Of a stretch of 64,000 nt of DNA, positions 12,009 through 24,504 are shown one piece after another. The notes beneath the pieces were generated by a model. The model saw nothing but the letters and a program-made list of their open reading frames with translations, was not told where the DNA came from and did not search any database. Positions within the stretch are counted from its first letter, which is position 1; each line of letters begins with the position of its first letter. Location: contig JAZGUH010000536.1 in the NCBI GenBank assembly GCA_037893225.1, positions 186,001-250,000 of the forward strand. The letters run 5' to 3'. Both the position numbers and the translations under genes were made by a program. The DNA comes from Hippasteria phrygiana. Lineage: Eukaryota; Echinodermata; Asteroidea; Valvatida; Goniasteridae.

Positions 12009-15000
12009 GTCATACCCCAGGGAATTTGACAGGCATGGAGCAATAAATAGAAGGTAATATGCACACAGATGTTGGCCGGAAAGAAAATAAACATTGCGAG
12101 GTTTGAATTTTCTCCACAAGTTTTAACTCTAAGAAGCCGCCGGTAATTGCAACATGTAGCGCCAGATCTAAGCTATCCATACATGTCAAAAATACTGCAT
12201 TTGGTTGATATTTCATGCAATTATGAATGAGTAAAGCAAGTCATACCCTGGGGAATTTGACAGGCATGGAGCAATAAATAGAAGGTAATATGCACACAGA
12301 TGTTGGCCGGAAAGAAAATAGACATTGCGAGGTTTGAATTTTCTCCACAAGTTTTAACTCTAAGAAGCCGCCGATAATTGCAACATGTAGCGCCAGATCT
12401 AAGCTATCCATACATGTCAAAATTACTGAATTTGGTTGATATTTCATGCAATTATGAATGAGTAAAGCAAGTCCATACCCCAGGGAATTTGACAGGCATG
12501 GAGCAATAAATAAAAGGTAATCTGCACACAGATGGTGGCCGGAAAGAAAATAAACATTGCGAGGTTTGAATTTTCTCCACAAGTTTTAAATCTAGGAAGC
12601 CGCCGATGATTGCAACATGTAGCGCCAGATCTAAGCTATCCATACATGTCAAAATTACTGAATTTGGTTGATATTTCATGCAATTATGAATGAGTAAAGC
12701 AAGTCCATACCCCAGGGAATTTGACATGCATGGAGCAATAAATAGACGGTAACATGTACACAGATGTTGGCCGGAAAGAAAATAAACATTGCGAGGTTTG
12801 AATTTTCTCCACAAGTTTTACCTCTAAGAAGCCGCCGATAATTGCAACGTGTAGCGCCAGATCTAAGCTATCCATACATGTCAAAATTACTGAATTTGGT
12901 TGATATTTCATGCAATTATGAATGAGTAAAGCAAGTCATACCCCAGGGAATTTGACAGGCATGGAGCAATAAATAGAAGGTAATATGCACACAGATGTTG
13001 GCCGGAAAGAAAATAAACATTGCGAGGTTTGAATTTTCTCCACAAGTTTTAACTCTAGGAAGCCGCCGATGATTGCAACATGTAGCGCCAGATCTAAGCT
13101 ATCCATACATGTCAAAATTACTGAATTTGGTTGATATTTCATGCAATTATGAATGAGTAAAGCAAGTCATACCCCAGGGAATTTGACAGGCATGGAGCAA
13201 TAAATAGAAGGTAATATGCACACAGATGTTGGCCGGAAAGAAAATAAACATTGCGAGGTTTGAATTTTCTCCACAAGTTTTAACTCTAAGAAGCCGCCGA
13301 TAATTGCAACATGTAGCGCCAGATCTAAGCTATCCATACATGTCAAAAATACTGCATTTGGTTGATATTTCATGCAATTATGAATGAGTAAAGCAAGTCA
13401 TACCCTAGGGAATTTGACAGGCATGGAGCAATAAATAGAAGGTAATATGCACACAGATGTTGGCCGGAAAGAAAATAAACATTGCGAGGTTTGAATTTTC
13501 TCCACAAGTTTTAACTCTAAGAAGCCGCCGATAATTGCAACATGTAGCGCCAGATCTAAGCTATCCATACATGTCAAAATTGCTGAATTTGGTTGATATT
13601 TCATGCAATTATGAATGAGTAAAGCAAGTCATACCCTAGGGAATTTGACAGGCATGCAGCAATAAATAGAAGGTAATATGCACACAGATGTTGGCCGGAA
13701 AGAAAATAAACATTGCGAGGTTTGAATTTTCTCCACAAGTTTTACCTCTAAGAAGCCGCCGATAATTGCAACGTGTAGCGCCAGATCTAAGCTATCCATA
13801 CATGTCAAAATTACTGAATTTTGTTGATATTTCATGCAATTATGAATGAGTAAAGCAAGTCCATACCCCAGGGAATTTGACATGCATGGAGCAATAAATA
13901 GACGGTAACATGTACACAGATGTTGGCCGGAAAGAAAATAAACATTGCGAGGTTTGAATTTTCTACACAAGTTTTAACTCTAGGAAGCCGCCGATGATTG
14001 CAACATGTAGCGCCAGATCTAAGCTATCCATACATGTCAAAATTACTGAATTTGGTTGATATTTCATGCAATTATGAATGAGTAAAGCAAGTCATACCCC
14101 AGGGAATTTGACAGGCATGGAGCAATAAATAGAAGGTAATATGCACACAGATGTTGGCCGGAAAGAAAATAAACATTGCGAGGTTTGAATTTTCTCCACA
14201 AGTTTCAACTCTAGGAAGCCGCCGATGATTGCAACATGTAGCGCCAGATCTAAGCTATCCATACATGTCAAAATTACTGAATTTGGTTGATATTTCATGC
14301 AATTATGAATGAGTAAAGCAAGTCATACCCCAGGGAATTTGACAGGCATGGAGCAATAAATAGAAGGTAATATGCACACAGATGTTGGCCGGAAAGAAAA
14401 TAAACATTGCGAGGTTTGAATTTTCTCCACAAGTTTTAACTCTAAGAAGCCGCCGATAATTGCAACATGTAGCGCCAGATCTAAGCTATCCATACATGTC
14501 AAAAATACTGCATTTGGTTGATATTTCATGCAATTATGAATGAGTAAAGCAAGTCATACCCTAGGGAATTTGACAGGCATGGAGCAATAAATAGAAGGTA
14601 ATATGCACACAGATGTTGGCCGGAAAGAAAATAAACATTGCGAGGTTTGAATTTTCTCCACAAGTTTTAACTCTAAGAAGCCGCCGATAATTGCAACATG
14701 TAGCGCCAGATCTAAGCTATCCATACATGTCAAAATTGCTGAATTTGGTTGATATTTCATGCAATTATGAATGAGTAAAGCAAGTCATACCCTAGGGAAT
14801 TTGACAGGCATGCAGCAATAAATAGAAGGTAATATGCACACAGATGTTGGCCGGAAAGAAAATAAACATTGCGAGGTTTGAATTTTCTCCACAAGTTTGA
14901 ACTCTAAGAAGCCGCCGATAATTGCAACATGTAGCGCCAGATCTAAGCTATCCATACATGTCAAAATTACTGAATTTGGTTGATATTTCATGCAATTATG

Positions 15001-15940
15001 AATGAGTAAAGCAAGTCATACCCAAGGGAATTTGACAGGCATGGAGCAATAAATAGAAGGTAATATGCACACAGATGTTGGCCGGAAAGAAAATAAACAT
15101 TGCGAGGTTTGAATTTTCTCCACAAGTTTTAACTCTAAGAAGCCGCCGATAATTGCAACATGTAGCGCCAGATCTAAGCTATCCATACATGTCAAAATTA
15201 CTGAATTTGGTTGATATTTCATGCAATTATGAATGAGTAAAGCAAGTCCATACCCCAGGGAATTTGACATGCATGGAGCAATAAATAGACGGTAACATGT
15301 ACACAGATGTTGGCCGGAAAGAAAATAAACATTGCGAGGTTTGAATTTTCTCTACAAGTTTTAACTCTAAGAAGCCGCCGATAATTGCAACATGTAGCGC
15401 CAGATCTAAGCTATCCATACATGTCAAAAATACTGCATTTGGTTGATATTTCATGCAATTATGAATGAGTAAAGCAAGTCATACCCAAGGGAATTTTACA
15501 GGCATGGAGCAATAAATAGAAGGTAATATGCACACAGATGTTGACCGGAAAGAAAATAGACATTGCGAGGTTTGAATTTTCTCCACAAGTTTTAACTCTA
15601 AGAAGCCGCCGATAATTGCAACATGTAGCGCCAGATCTAAGCTATCCATACATGTCAAAATAACTGAATTTGGTTGATATTTCATGCAATTATGAATGAG
15701 TAAAGCAAGTCCATACCCCAGGGAATTTGACAGGCATGGAGCAATAAATAAAAGGTAATCTGCACACAGATGGTGGCCGGGAAGAAAATAAACATTGCGA
15801 GGTTTGAATTTTCTCCACAAGTGTTAACTCTAAGAAGCCGCCGATAATTGCAACATGTAGCGCCAGATCTAAGCTATCCATACATGTCAAAATTACTGAA
15901 TTTGGTTGATATTTCATGCAATTATGAATGAGTAAAGCAA
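12009..15940. repeat. HOR unit 5, 17 monomers (3,932 bp)
   Basis: Monomer order is D E F B1 N G H (I/B hybrid) C N G H I M J K A. The N-G-H run occurs twice, separated by the I/B hybrid and a C, so this is unit 3 with an internal 5-monomer expansion. Five 232-bp members give the measured length. A private T to C lies at 14206 in the second N. Confidence 0.9.
13628..13858. repeat. Hybrid monomer I/B
   Basis: The header ctaggg, p3 C and La cassette are class I; p91 C, p119 G and p168 T are class B. The breakpoint lies between p27 and p91. The hybrid sits at the left limit of the 6,709-offset duplicate, so it marks the exchange that placed that copy. Confidence 0.82.
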
Positions 15941-17512
15941 GTCATACCCCAGGGAATTTGACAGGCATGGAGCAATAAATAGAAGGTAATATGCACACAG
16001 ATGTTGGCCGGAAAGAAAATAAACATTGCGAGGTTTGAATTTTCTCCACAAGTTTTAACTCTAAGAAGCCGCCGGTAATTGCAACATGTAGCGCCAGATC
16101 TAAGCTATCCATACATGTCAAAAATACTGCATTTGGTTGATATTTCATGCAATTATGAATGAGTAAAGCAAGTCATACCCTGGGGAATTTGACAGGCATG
16201 GAGCAATAAATAGAAGGTAATATGCACACAGATGTTGGCCGGAAAGAAAATAGACATTGCGAGGTTTGAATTTTCTCCACAAGTTTTAACTCTAAGAAGC
16301 CGCCGATAATTGCAACATGTAGCGCCAGATCTAAGCTATCCATACATGTCAAAATTACTGAATTTGGTTGATATTTCATGCAATTATGAATGAGTAAAGC
16401 AAGTCATACCCTAGGGAATTTGACAGGCATGGAGCAATAAATAGATGGTAATATGCACACAGATGTTGGCCGGAAAGAAAATAAACATTGCGAGGTTTGA
16501 ATTTTCTCCACAAGTTTGAACTCTAAGAAGCCGCCGATAATTGCAACATGTAGCGCCAGATCTAAGCTATCCATACATGTCAAAATTACTGAATTTGGTT
16601 GATATTTCATGCAATTATGAATGAGTAAAGCAAGTCATACCCAAGGGAATTTGACAGGCATGGAGCAATAAATAAAAGGTAATCTGCACACAGATGGTGG
16701 CCGGAAAGAAAATAAACATTGCGAGGTTTGAATTTTCTCCCCAAGTTTTAAATCTAGGAAGCCGCCGATGATTGCAACATGTAGCGCCAGATCTAAGCTA
16801 TCCATACATGTCAAAATTACTGCATTTGGTTGATATTTCATGCAATTATGAATGAGTAAAGCAAGTCCATACCCCAGGGAATTTGACAGGCATGGAGCAA
16901 TAAATAAAAGGTAATCTGCACACAGATGGTGGCCGGGAAGAAAATAAACATTGCGAGGTTTGAATTTTCTCCACAAGTGTTAACTCTAAGAAGCCGCCGA
17001 TAATTGCAACATGTAGCGCCAGATCTAAGCTATCCATACATGTCAACATTACTGAATTTGGTTGATATTTCATGCAATTATGAATGAGTAAAGCAAGTCC
17101 ATACCCCAGGGAATTTGACAGGCATGGAGCAATAAATAGACGGTAACATGTACACAGATGTTGGCCGGAAAGAAAATAAACATTGCGAGGTTTGAATTTT
17201 CTCCACAAGTTTTACATCTAAGAAGCCGCCGATAATTGCAACGTGTAGCGCCAGATCTAAGCTATCCATACATGTCAAAATTACTGAATTTTGTTGATAT
17301 TTCATGCAATTATGAATGAGTAAAGCAAGTCCATACCCCAGGGAATTTGACATGCATGGAGCAATAAATAGACGGTAACATGTACACAGATGTTGGCCGG
17401 AAAGAAAATAAACATTGCGAGGTTTGAATTTTCTCCACAAGTTTTAACTCTAGGAAGCCGCCGATGATTGCAACATGTAGCGCCAGATCTAAGCTATCCA
17501 TACATGTCAAAA
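13682..17512. repeat. 3.8-kb copy B of a displaced duplicate (offset 6,709)
   Basis: This is the partner of 6,973-10,803. The two copies are not adjacent: 10,804-13,681 lies between them and contains a different arrangement. Either a 29-monomer tandem duplication was later edited, or a block of 16 monomers was copied to a new place in the array. Confidence 0.82.
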
Positions 17513-18901
17513 ATACTGCATTTGGTTGATATTTCATGCAATTATGAATGAGTAAAGCAAGTCATACCCTGGGGAATTTGACAGGCATGGAGCAATAAAT
17601 AGAAGGTAATATGCACACAGATGTTGGCCGGAAAGAAAATAGACATTGCGAGGTTTGAATTTTCTCCACAAGTTTTAACTCTAAGAAGCCGCCGATAATT
17701 GCAACATGTAGCGCCAGATCTAAGCTATCCATACATGTCAAAATTACTGAATTTGGTTGATATTTCATGCAATTATGAATGAGTAAAGCAAGTCATACCC
17801 TAGGGAATTTGACAGGCATGGAGCAATAAATAGATGGTAATATGCACACAGATGTTGGCCGGAAAGAAAATAAACATTGCGAGGTTTGAATTTTCTCCAC
17901 AAGTTTGAACTCTAAGAAGCCGCCGATAATTGCAACATGTAGCGCCAGATCTAAGCTATCCATACATGTCAAAATTACTGAATTTGGTTGATATTTCATG
18001 CAATTATGAATGAGTAAAGCAAGTCATACCCAAGGGAATTTGACAGGCATGGAGCAATAAATAAAAGGTAATCTGCACACAGATGGTGGCCGGAAAGAAA
18101 ATAAACATTGCGAGGTTTGAATTTTCTCCCCAAGTTTTAAATCTAGGAAGCCGCCGATGATTGCAACATGTAGCGCCAGATCTAAGCTATCCATACATGT
18201 CAAAATTACTGCATTTGGTTGATATTTCATGCAATTATGAATGAGTAAAGCAAGTCCATACCCCAGGGAATTTGACAGGCATGGAGCAATAAATAAAAGG
18301 TAATCTGCACACAGATGGTGGCCGGGAAGAAAATAAACATTGCGAGGTTTGAATTTTCTCCACAAGTGTTAACTCTAAGAAGCCGCCGATAATTGCAACA
18401 TGTAGCGCCAGATCTAAGCTATCCATACATGTCAACATTACTGAATTTGGTTGATATTTCATGCAATTATGAATGAGTAAAGCAAGTCCATACCCCAGGG
18501 AATTTGACAGGCATGGAGCAATAAATAGACGGTAACATGTACACAGATGTTGGCCGGAAAGAAAATAAACATTGCGAGGTTTGAATTTTCTCCACAAGTT
18601 TTACATCTAAGAAGCCGCCGATAATTGCAACGTGTAGCGCCAGATCTAAGCTATCCATACATGTCAAAATTACTGAATTTTGTTGATATTTCATGCAATT
18701 ATGAATGAGTAAAGCAAGTCCATACCCCAGGGAATTTGACATGCATGGAGCAATAAATAGACGGTAACATGTACACAGATGTTGGCCGGAAAGAAAATAA
18801 ACATTGCGAGGTTTGAATTTTCTCCACAAGTTTTAACTCTAGGAAGCCGCCGATGATTGCAACATGTAGCGCCAGATCTAAGCTATCCATACATGTCAAA
18901 A
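16078..18901. repeat. 1,389-bp tandem duplication (6 monomers)
   Basis: Bases 16,078-17,512 match 17,467-18,901 at an offset of 1,389. The matched length exceeds the offset by about 46 bp, which places the exchange in p111-p156 of the monomer. The joined monomers are a C1 (left) and a D (right), producing the C1/D hybrid at 17329-17560. Confidence 0.85.
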
Positions 18902-21900
18902 TTACTGAATTTGGTTGATATTTCATGCAATTATGAATGAGTAAAGCAAGTCATACCCCAGGGAATTTGACAGGCATGGAGCAATAAATAGAAGGTAATA
19001 TGCACACAGATGTTGGCCGGAAAGAAAATAAACATTGCGAGGTTTGAATTTTCTCCACAAGTTTTAACTCTAAGAAGCCGCCGATAATTGCAACATGTAG
19101 CGCCAGATCTAAGCTATCCATACATGTCAAAATTGCTGAATTTGGTTGATATTTCATGCAATTATGAATGAGTAAAGCAAGTCATACCCTAGGGAATTTG
19201 ACAGGCATGGAGCAATAAATAGATGGTAATATGCACACAGATGTTGGCCGGAAAGAAAATAAACATTGCGAGGTTTGAATTTTCTCCACAAGTTTGAACT
19301 CTAAGAAGCCGCCGATAATTGCAACATGTAGCGCCAGATCTAAGCTATCCATACATGTCAAAATTACTGAATTTGGTTGATATTTCATGCAATTATGAAT
19401 GAGTAAAGCAAGTCATACCCAAGGGAATTTGACAGGCATGGAGCAATAAATAAAAGGTAATCTGCACACAGATGGTGGCCGGAAAGAAAATAAACATTGC
19501 GAGGTTTGAATTTTCTCCCCAAGTTTTAAATCTAGGAAGCCGCCGATGATTGCAACATGTAGCGCCAGATCTAAGCTATCCATACATGTCAACATTACTG
19601 AATTTGGTTGATATTTCATGCAATTATGAATGAGTAAAGCAAGTCCATACCCCAGGGAATTTGACAGGCATGGAGCAATAAATAGACGGTAACATGTACA
19701 CAGATGTTGGCCGGAAAGAAAATAAACATTGCGAGGTTTGAATTTTCTCCACAAGTTTTACATCTAAGAAGCCGCCGATAATTGCAACGTGTAGCGCCAG
19801 ATCTAAGCTATCCATACATGTCAAAATTACTGAATTTTGTTGATATTTCATGCAATTATGAATGAGTAAAGCAAGTCCATACCCCAGGGAATTTGACATG
19901 CATGGAGCAATAAATAGACGGTAACATGTACACAGATGTTGGCCGGAAAGAAAATAAACATTGCGAGGTTTGAATTTTCTACACAAGTTTTAACTCTAGG
20001 AAGCCGCCGATGATTGCAACATGTAGCGCCAGATCTAAGCTATCCATACATGTCAAAATTACTGAATTTGGTTGATATTTCATGCAATTATGAATGAGTA
20101 AAGCAAGTCATACCCCAGGGAATTTGACAGGCATGGAGCAATAAATAGAAGGTAATATGCACACAGATGTTGGCCGGAAAGAAAATAAACATTGCGAGGT
20201 TTGAATTTTCTCCACAAGTTTTAACTCTAAGAAGCCGCCGATAATTGCAACATGTAGCGCCAGATCTAAGCTATCCATACATGTCAACATTACTGAATTT
20301 GGTTGATATTTCATGCAATTATGAATGAGTAAAGCAAGTCATACCCAAGGGAATTTGACAGGCATGGAGCAATAAATAAAAGGTAATCTGCACACAGATG
20401 GTGGCCGGAAAGAAAATAAACATTGCGAGGTTTGAATTTTCTCCCCAAGTTTTAAATCTAGGAAGCCGCCGATGATTGCAACATGTAGCGCCAGATCTAA
20501 GCTATCCATACATGTCAAAATTACTGCATTTGGTTGATATTTCATGCAATTATGAATGAGTAAAGCAAGTCCATACCCCAGGGAATTTGACAGGCATGGA
20601 GCAATAAATAAAAGGTAATCTGCACACAGATGGTGGCCGGGAAGAAAATAAACATTGCGAGGTTTGAATTTTCTCCACAAGTGTTAACTCTAAGAAGCCG
20701 CCGATAATTGCAACATGTAGCGCCAGATCTAAGCTATCCATACATGTCAACATTACTGAATTTGGTTGATATTTCATGCAATTATGAATGAGTAAAGCAA
20801 GTCCATACCCCAGGGAATTTGACAGGCATGGAGCAATAAATAGACGGTAACATGTACACAGATGTTGGCCGGAAAGAAAATAAACATTGCGAGGTTTGAA
20901 TTTTCTCCACAAGTTTTACATCTAAGAAGCCGCCGATAATTGCAACGTGTAGCGCCAGATCTAAGCTATCCATACATGTCAAAATTACTGAATTTTGTTG
21001 ATATTTCATGCAATTATGAATGAGTAAAGCAAGTCCATACCCCAGGGAATTTGACATGCATGGAGCAATAAATAGACGGTAACATGTACACAGATGTTGG
21101 CCGGAAAGAAAATAAACATTGCGAGGTTTGAATTTTCTCCACAAGTTTTAACTCTAGGAAGCCGCCGATGATTGCAACATGTAGCGCCAGATCTAAGCTA
21201 TCCATACATGTCAAAAATACTGCATTTGGTTGATATTTCATGCAATTATGAATGAGTAAAGCAAGTCATACCCTGGGGAATTTGACAGGCATGGAGCAAT
21301 AAATAGAAGGTAATATGCACACAGATGTTGGCCGGAAAGAAAATAGACATTGCGAGGTTTGAATTTTCTCCACAAGTTTTAACTCTAAGAAGCCGCCGAT
21401 AATTGCAACATGTAGCGCCAGATCTAAGCTATCCATACATGTCAAAATTACTGAATTTGGTTGATATTTCATGCAATTATGAATGAGTAAAGCAAGTCAT
21501 ACCCAAGGGAATTTGACAGGCATGGAGCAATAAATAAAAGGTAATCTGCACACAGATGGTGGCCGGAAAGAAAATAAACATTGCGAGGTTTGAATTTTCT
21601 CCCCAAGTTTTAAATCTAGGAAGCCGCCGATGATTGCAACATGTAGCGCCAGATCTAAGCTATCCATACATGTCAAAATTACTGCATTTGGTTGATATTT
21701 CATGCAATTATGAATGAGTAAAGCAAGTCCATACCCCAGGGAATTTGACAGGCATGGAGCAATAAATAAAAGGTAATCTGCACACAGATGGTGGCCGGGA
21801 AGAAAATAAACATTGCGAGGTTTGAATTTTCTCCACAAGTGTTAACTCTAAGAAGCCGCCGATAATTGCAACATGTAGCGCCAGATCTAAGCTATCCATA

Positions 21901-23760
21901 CATGTCAACATTACTGAATTTGGTTGATATTTCATGCAATTATGAATGAGTAAAGCAAGTCCATACCCCAGGGAATTTGACAGGCATGGAGCAATAAATA
22001 GACGGTAACATGTACACAGATGTTGGCCGGAAAGAAAATAAACATTGCGAGGTTTGAATTTTCTCCACAAGTTTTACATCTAAGAAGCCGCCGATAATTG
22101 CAACGTGTAGCGCCAGATCTAAGCTATCCATACATGTCAAAATTACTGAATTTTGTTGATATTTCATGCAATTATGAATGAGTAAAGCAAGTCCATACCC
22201 CAGGGAATTTGACATGCATGGAGCAATAAATAGACGGTAACATGTACACAGATGTTGGCCGGAAAGAAAATAAACATTGCGAGGTTTGAATTTTCTCCAC
22301 AAGTTTTAACTCTAGGAAGCCGCCGATGATTGCAACATGTAGCGCCAGATCTAAGCTATCCATACATGTCAAAATTACTGAATTTGGTTGATATTTCATG
22401 CAATTATGAATGAGTAAAGCAAGTCATACCCCAGGGAATTTGACAGGCATGGAGCAATAAATAGAAGGTAATATGCACACAGATGTTGGCCGGAAAGAAA
22501 ATAAACATTGCGAGGTTTGAATTTTCTCCACAAGTTTTAACTCTAAGAAGCCGCCGATAATTGCAACATGTAGCGCCAGATCTAAGCTATCCATACATGT
22601 CAAAATTGCTGAATTTGGTTGATATTTCATGCAATTATGAATGAGTAAAGCAAGTCATACCCTAGGGAATTTGACAGGCATGGAGCAATAAATAGATGGT
22701 AATATGCACACAGATGTTGGCCGGAAAGAAAATAAACATTGCGAGGTTTGAATTTTCTCCACAAGTTTGAACTCTAAGAAGCCGCCGATAATTGCAACAT
22801 GTAGCGCCAGATCTAAGCTATCCATACATGTCAAAATTACTGAATTTGGTTGATATTTCATGCAATTATGAATGAGTAAAGCAAGTCATACCCAAGGGAA
22901 TTTGACAGGCATGGAGCAATAAATAAAAGGTAATCTGCACACAGATGGTGGCCGGAAAGAAAATAAACATTGCGAGGTTTGAATTTTCTCCCCAAGTTTT
23001 AAATCTAGGAAGCCGCCGATGATTGCAACATGTAGCGCCAGATCTAAGCTATCCATACATGTCAACATTACTGAATTTGGTTGATATTTCATGCAATTAT
23101 GAATGAGTAAAGCAAGTCCATACCCCAGGGAATTTGACAGGCATGGAGCAATAAATAGACGGTAACATGTACACAGATGTTGGCCGGAAAGAAAATAAAC
23201 ATTGCGAGGTTTGAATTTTCTCCACAAGTTTTACATCTAAGAAGCCGCCGATAATTGCAACGTGTAGCGCCAGATCTAAGCTATCCATACATGTCAAAAT
23301 TACTGAATTTTGTTGATATTTCATGCAATTATGAATGAGTAAAGCAAGTCCATACCCCAGGGAATTTGACATGCATGGAGCAATAAATAGACGGTAACAT
23401 GTACACAGATGTTGGCCGGAAAGAAAATAAACATTGCGAGGTTTGAATTTTCTACACAAGTTTTAACTCTAGGAAGCCGCCGATGATTGCAACATGTAGC
23501 GCCAGATCTAAGCTATCCATACATGTCAAAATTACTGAATTTGGTTGATATTTCATGCAATTATGAATGAGTAAAGCAAGTCATACCCCAGGGAATTTGA
23601 CAGGCATGGAGCAATAAATAGAAGGTAATATGCACACAGATGTTGGCCGGAAAGAAAATAAACATTGCGAGGTTTGAATTTTCTCCACAAGTTTTAACTC
23701 TAAGAAGCCGCCGATAATTGCAACATGTAGCGCCAGATCTAAGCTATCCATACATGTCAA
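16585..23760. repeat. 3.7-kb tandem duplication with one monomer lost
   Basis: Bases 16,585 to about 17,798 match 20,289 to about 21,502 at an offset of 3,704. From class O at 18,023 to 20,287 the match continues at an offset of 3,473. The shift of 231 bp is exactly one monomer, class I1 at 17,792-18,022, absent from the second copy between E and O. The loss keeps phase, as expected for slippage or unequal exchange between monomers. Confidence 0.83.
17329..17560. repeat. Hybrid monomer C1/D at a duplication junction
   Basis: The left and middle parts have the C1 state (gtccat header, p228 T, Lc cassette, p97 G, p110 G), while the tail has the class D/G state (p157 A, p163 C). The same hybrid recurs at 21033-21264 inside the larger copied block, which shows that it formed once and was then copied. 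Confidence 0.85.
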
Positions 23761-24504
23761 AATTGCTGAATTTGGTTGATATTTCATGCAATTATGAATG
23801 AGTAAAGCAAGTCATACCCTAGGGAATTTGACAGGCATGGAGCAATAAATAGATGGTAATATGCACACAGATGTTGGCCGGAAAGAAAATAAACATTGCG
23901 AGGTTTGAATTTTCTCCACAAGTTTGAACTCTAAGAAGCCGCCGATAATTGCAACATGTAGCGCCAGATCTAAGCTATCCATACATGTCAAAATTACTGA
24001 ATTTGGTTGATATTTCATGCAATTATGAATGAGTAAAGCAAGTCATACCCAAGGGAATTTGACAGGCATGGAGCAATAAATAAAAGGTAATCTGCACACA
24101 GATGGTGGCCGGAAAGAAAATAAACATTGCGAGGTTTGAATTTTCTCCCCAAGTTTTAAATCTAGGAAGCCGCCGATGATTGCAACATGTAGCGCCAGAT
24201 CTAAGCTATCCATACATGTCAAAATTACTGCATTTGGTTGATATTTCATGCAATTATGAATGAGTAAAGCAAGTCCATACCCCAGGGAATTTGACAGGCA
24301 TGGAGCAATAAATAGACGGTAACATGTACACAGATGTTGGCCGGAAAGAAAATAAACATTGCGAGGTTTGAATTTTCTCCACAAGTTTTAACTCTAAGAA
24401 GCCGCCGATAATTGCAACATGTAGCGCCAGATCTAAGCTATCCATACATGTCAAAATTACTGAATTTGGTTGATATTTCATGCAATTATGAATGAGTAAA
24501 GCAA
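20338..24504. repeat. Second I1-O-A1-B2 block, 18 monomers
   Basis: Monomer order is O A1 B2 C1/D E | O A1 B2 C1 H1 I1 O1 B2 C | H1 I1 O Q. It repeats 16,585-20,287 directly downstream of it, but one I1 monomer (equivalent to 17,792-18,022) is missing between E and O. A third H1-I1-O run follows before class Q, which introduces the next domain. Confidence 0.88.

Larger units (their letters stand above)
15941..20337. repeat. I1-O-A1-B2 module block, 19 monomers
   Basis: Monomer order is D E I1 O A1 B2 C1/D | E I1 O A1 B2 C1 H1 I1 O1 B2 C P. The six-monomer run E to C1 occurs twice in tandem (period 1,389 bp), and the C1/D hybrid at 17329-17560 marks the junction. Classes G, J and K from the left part of the array no longer appear after this point, apart from the D-like tail in the hybrid. 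Confidence 0.9.
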
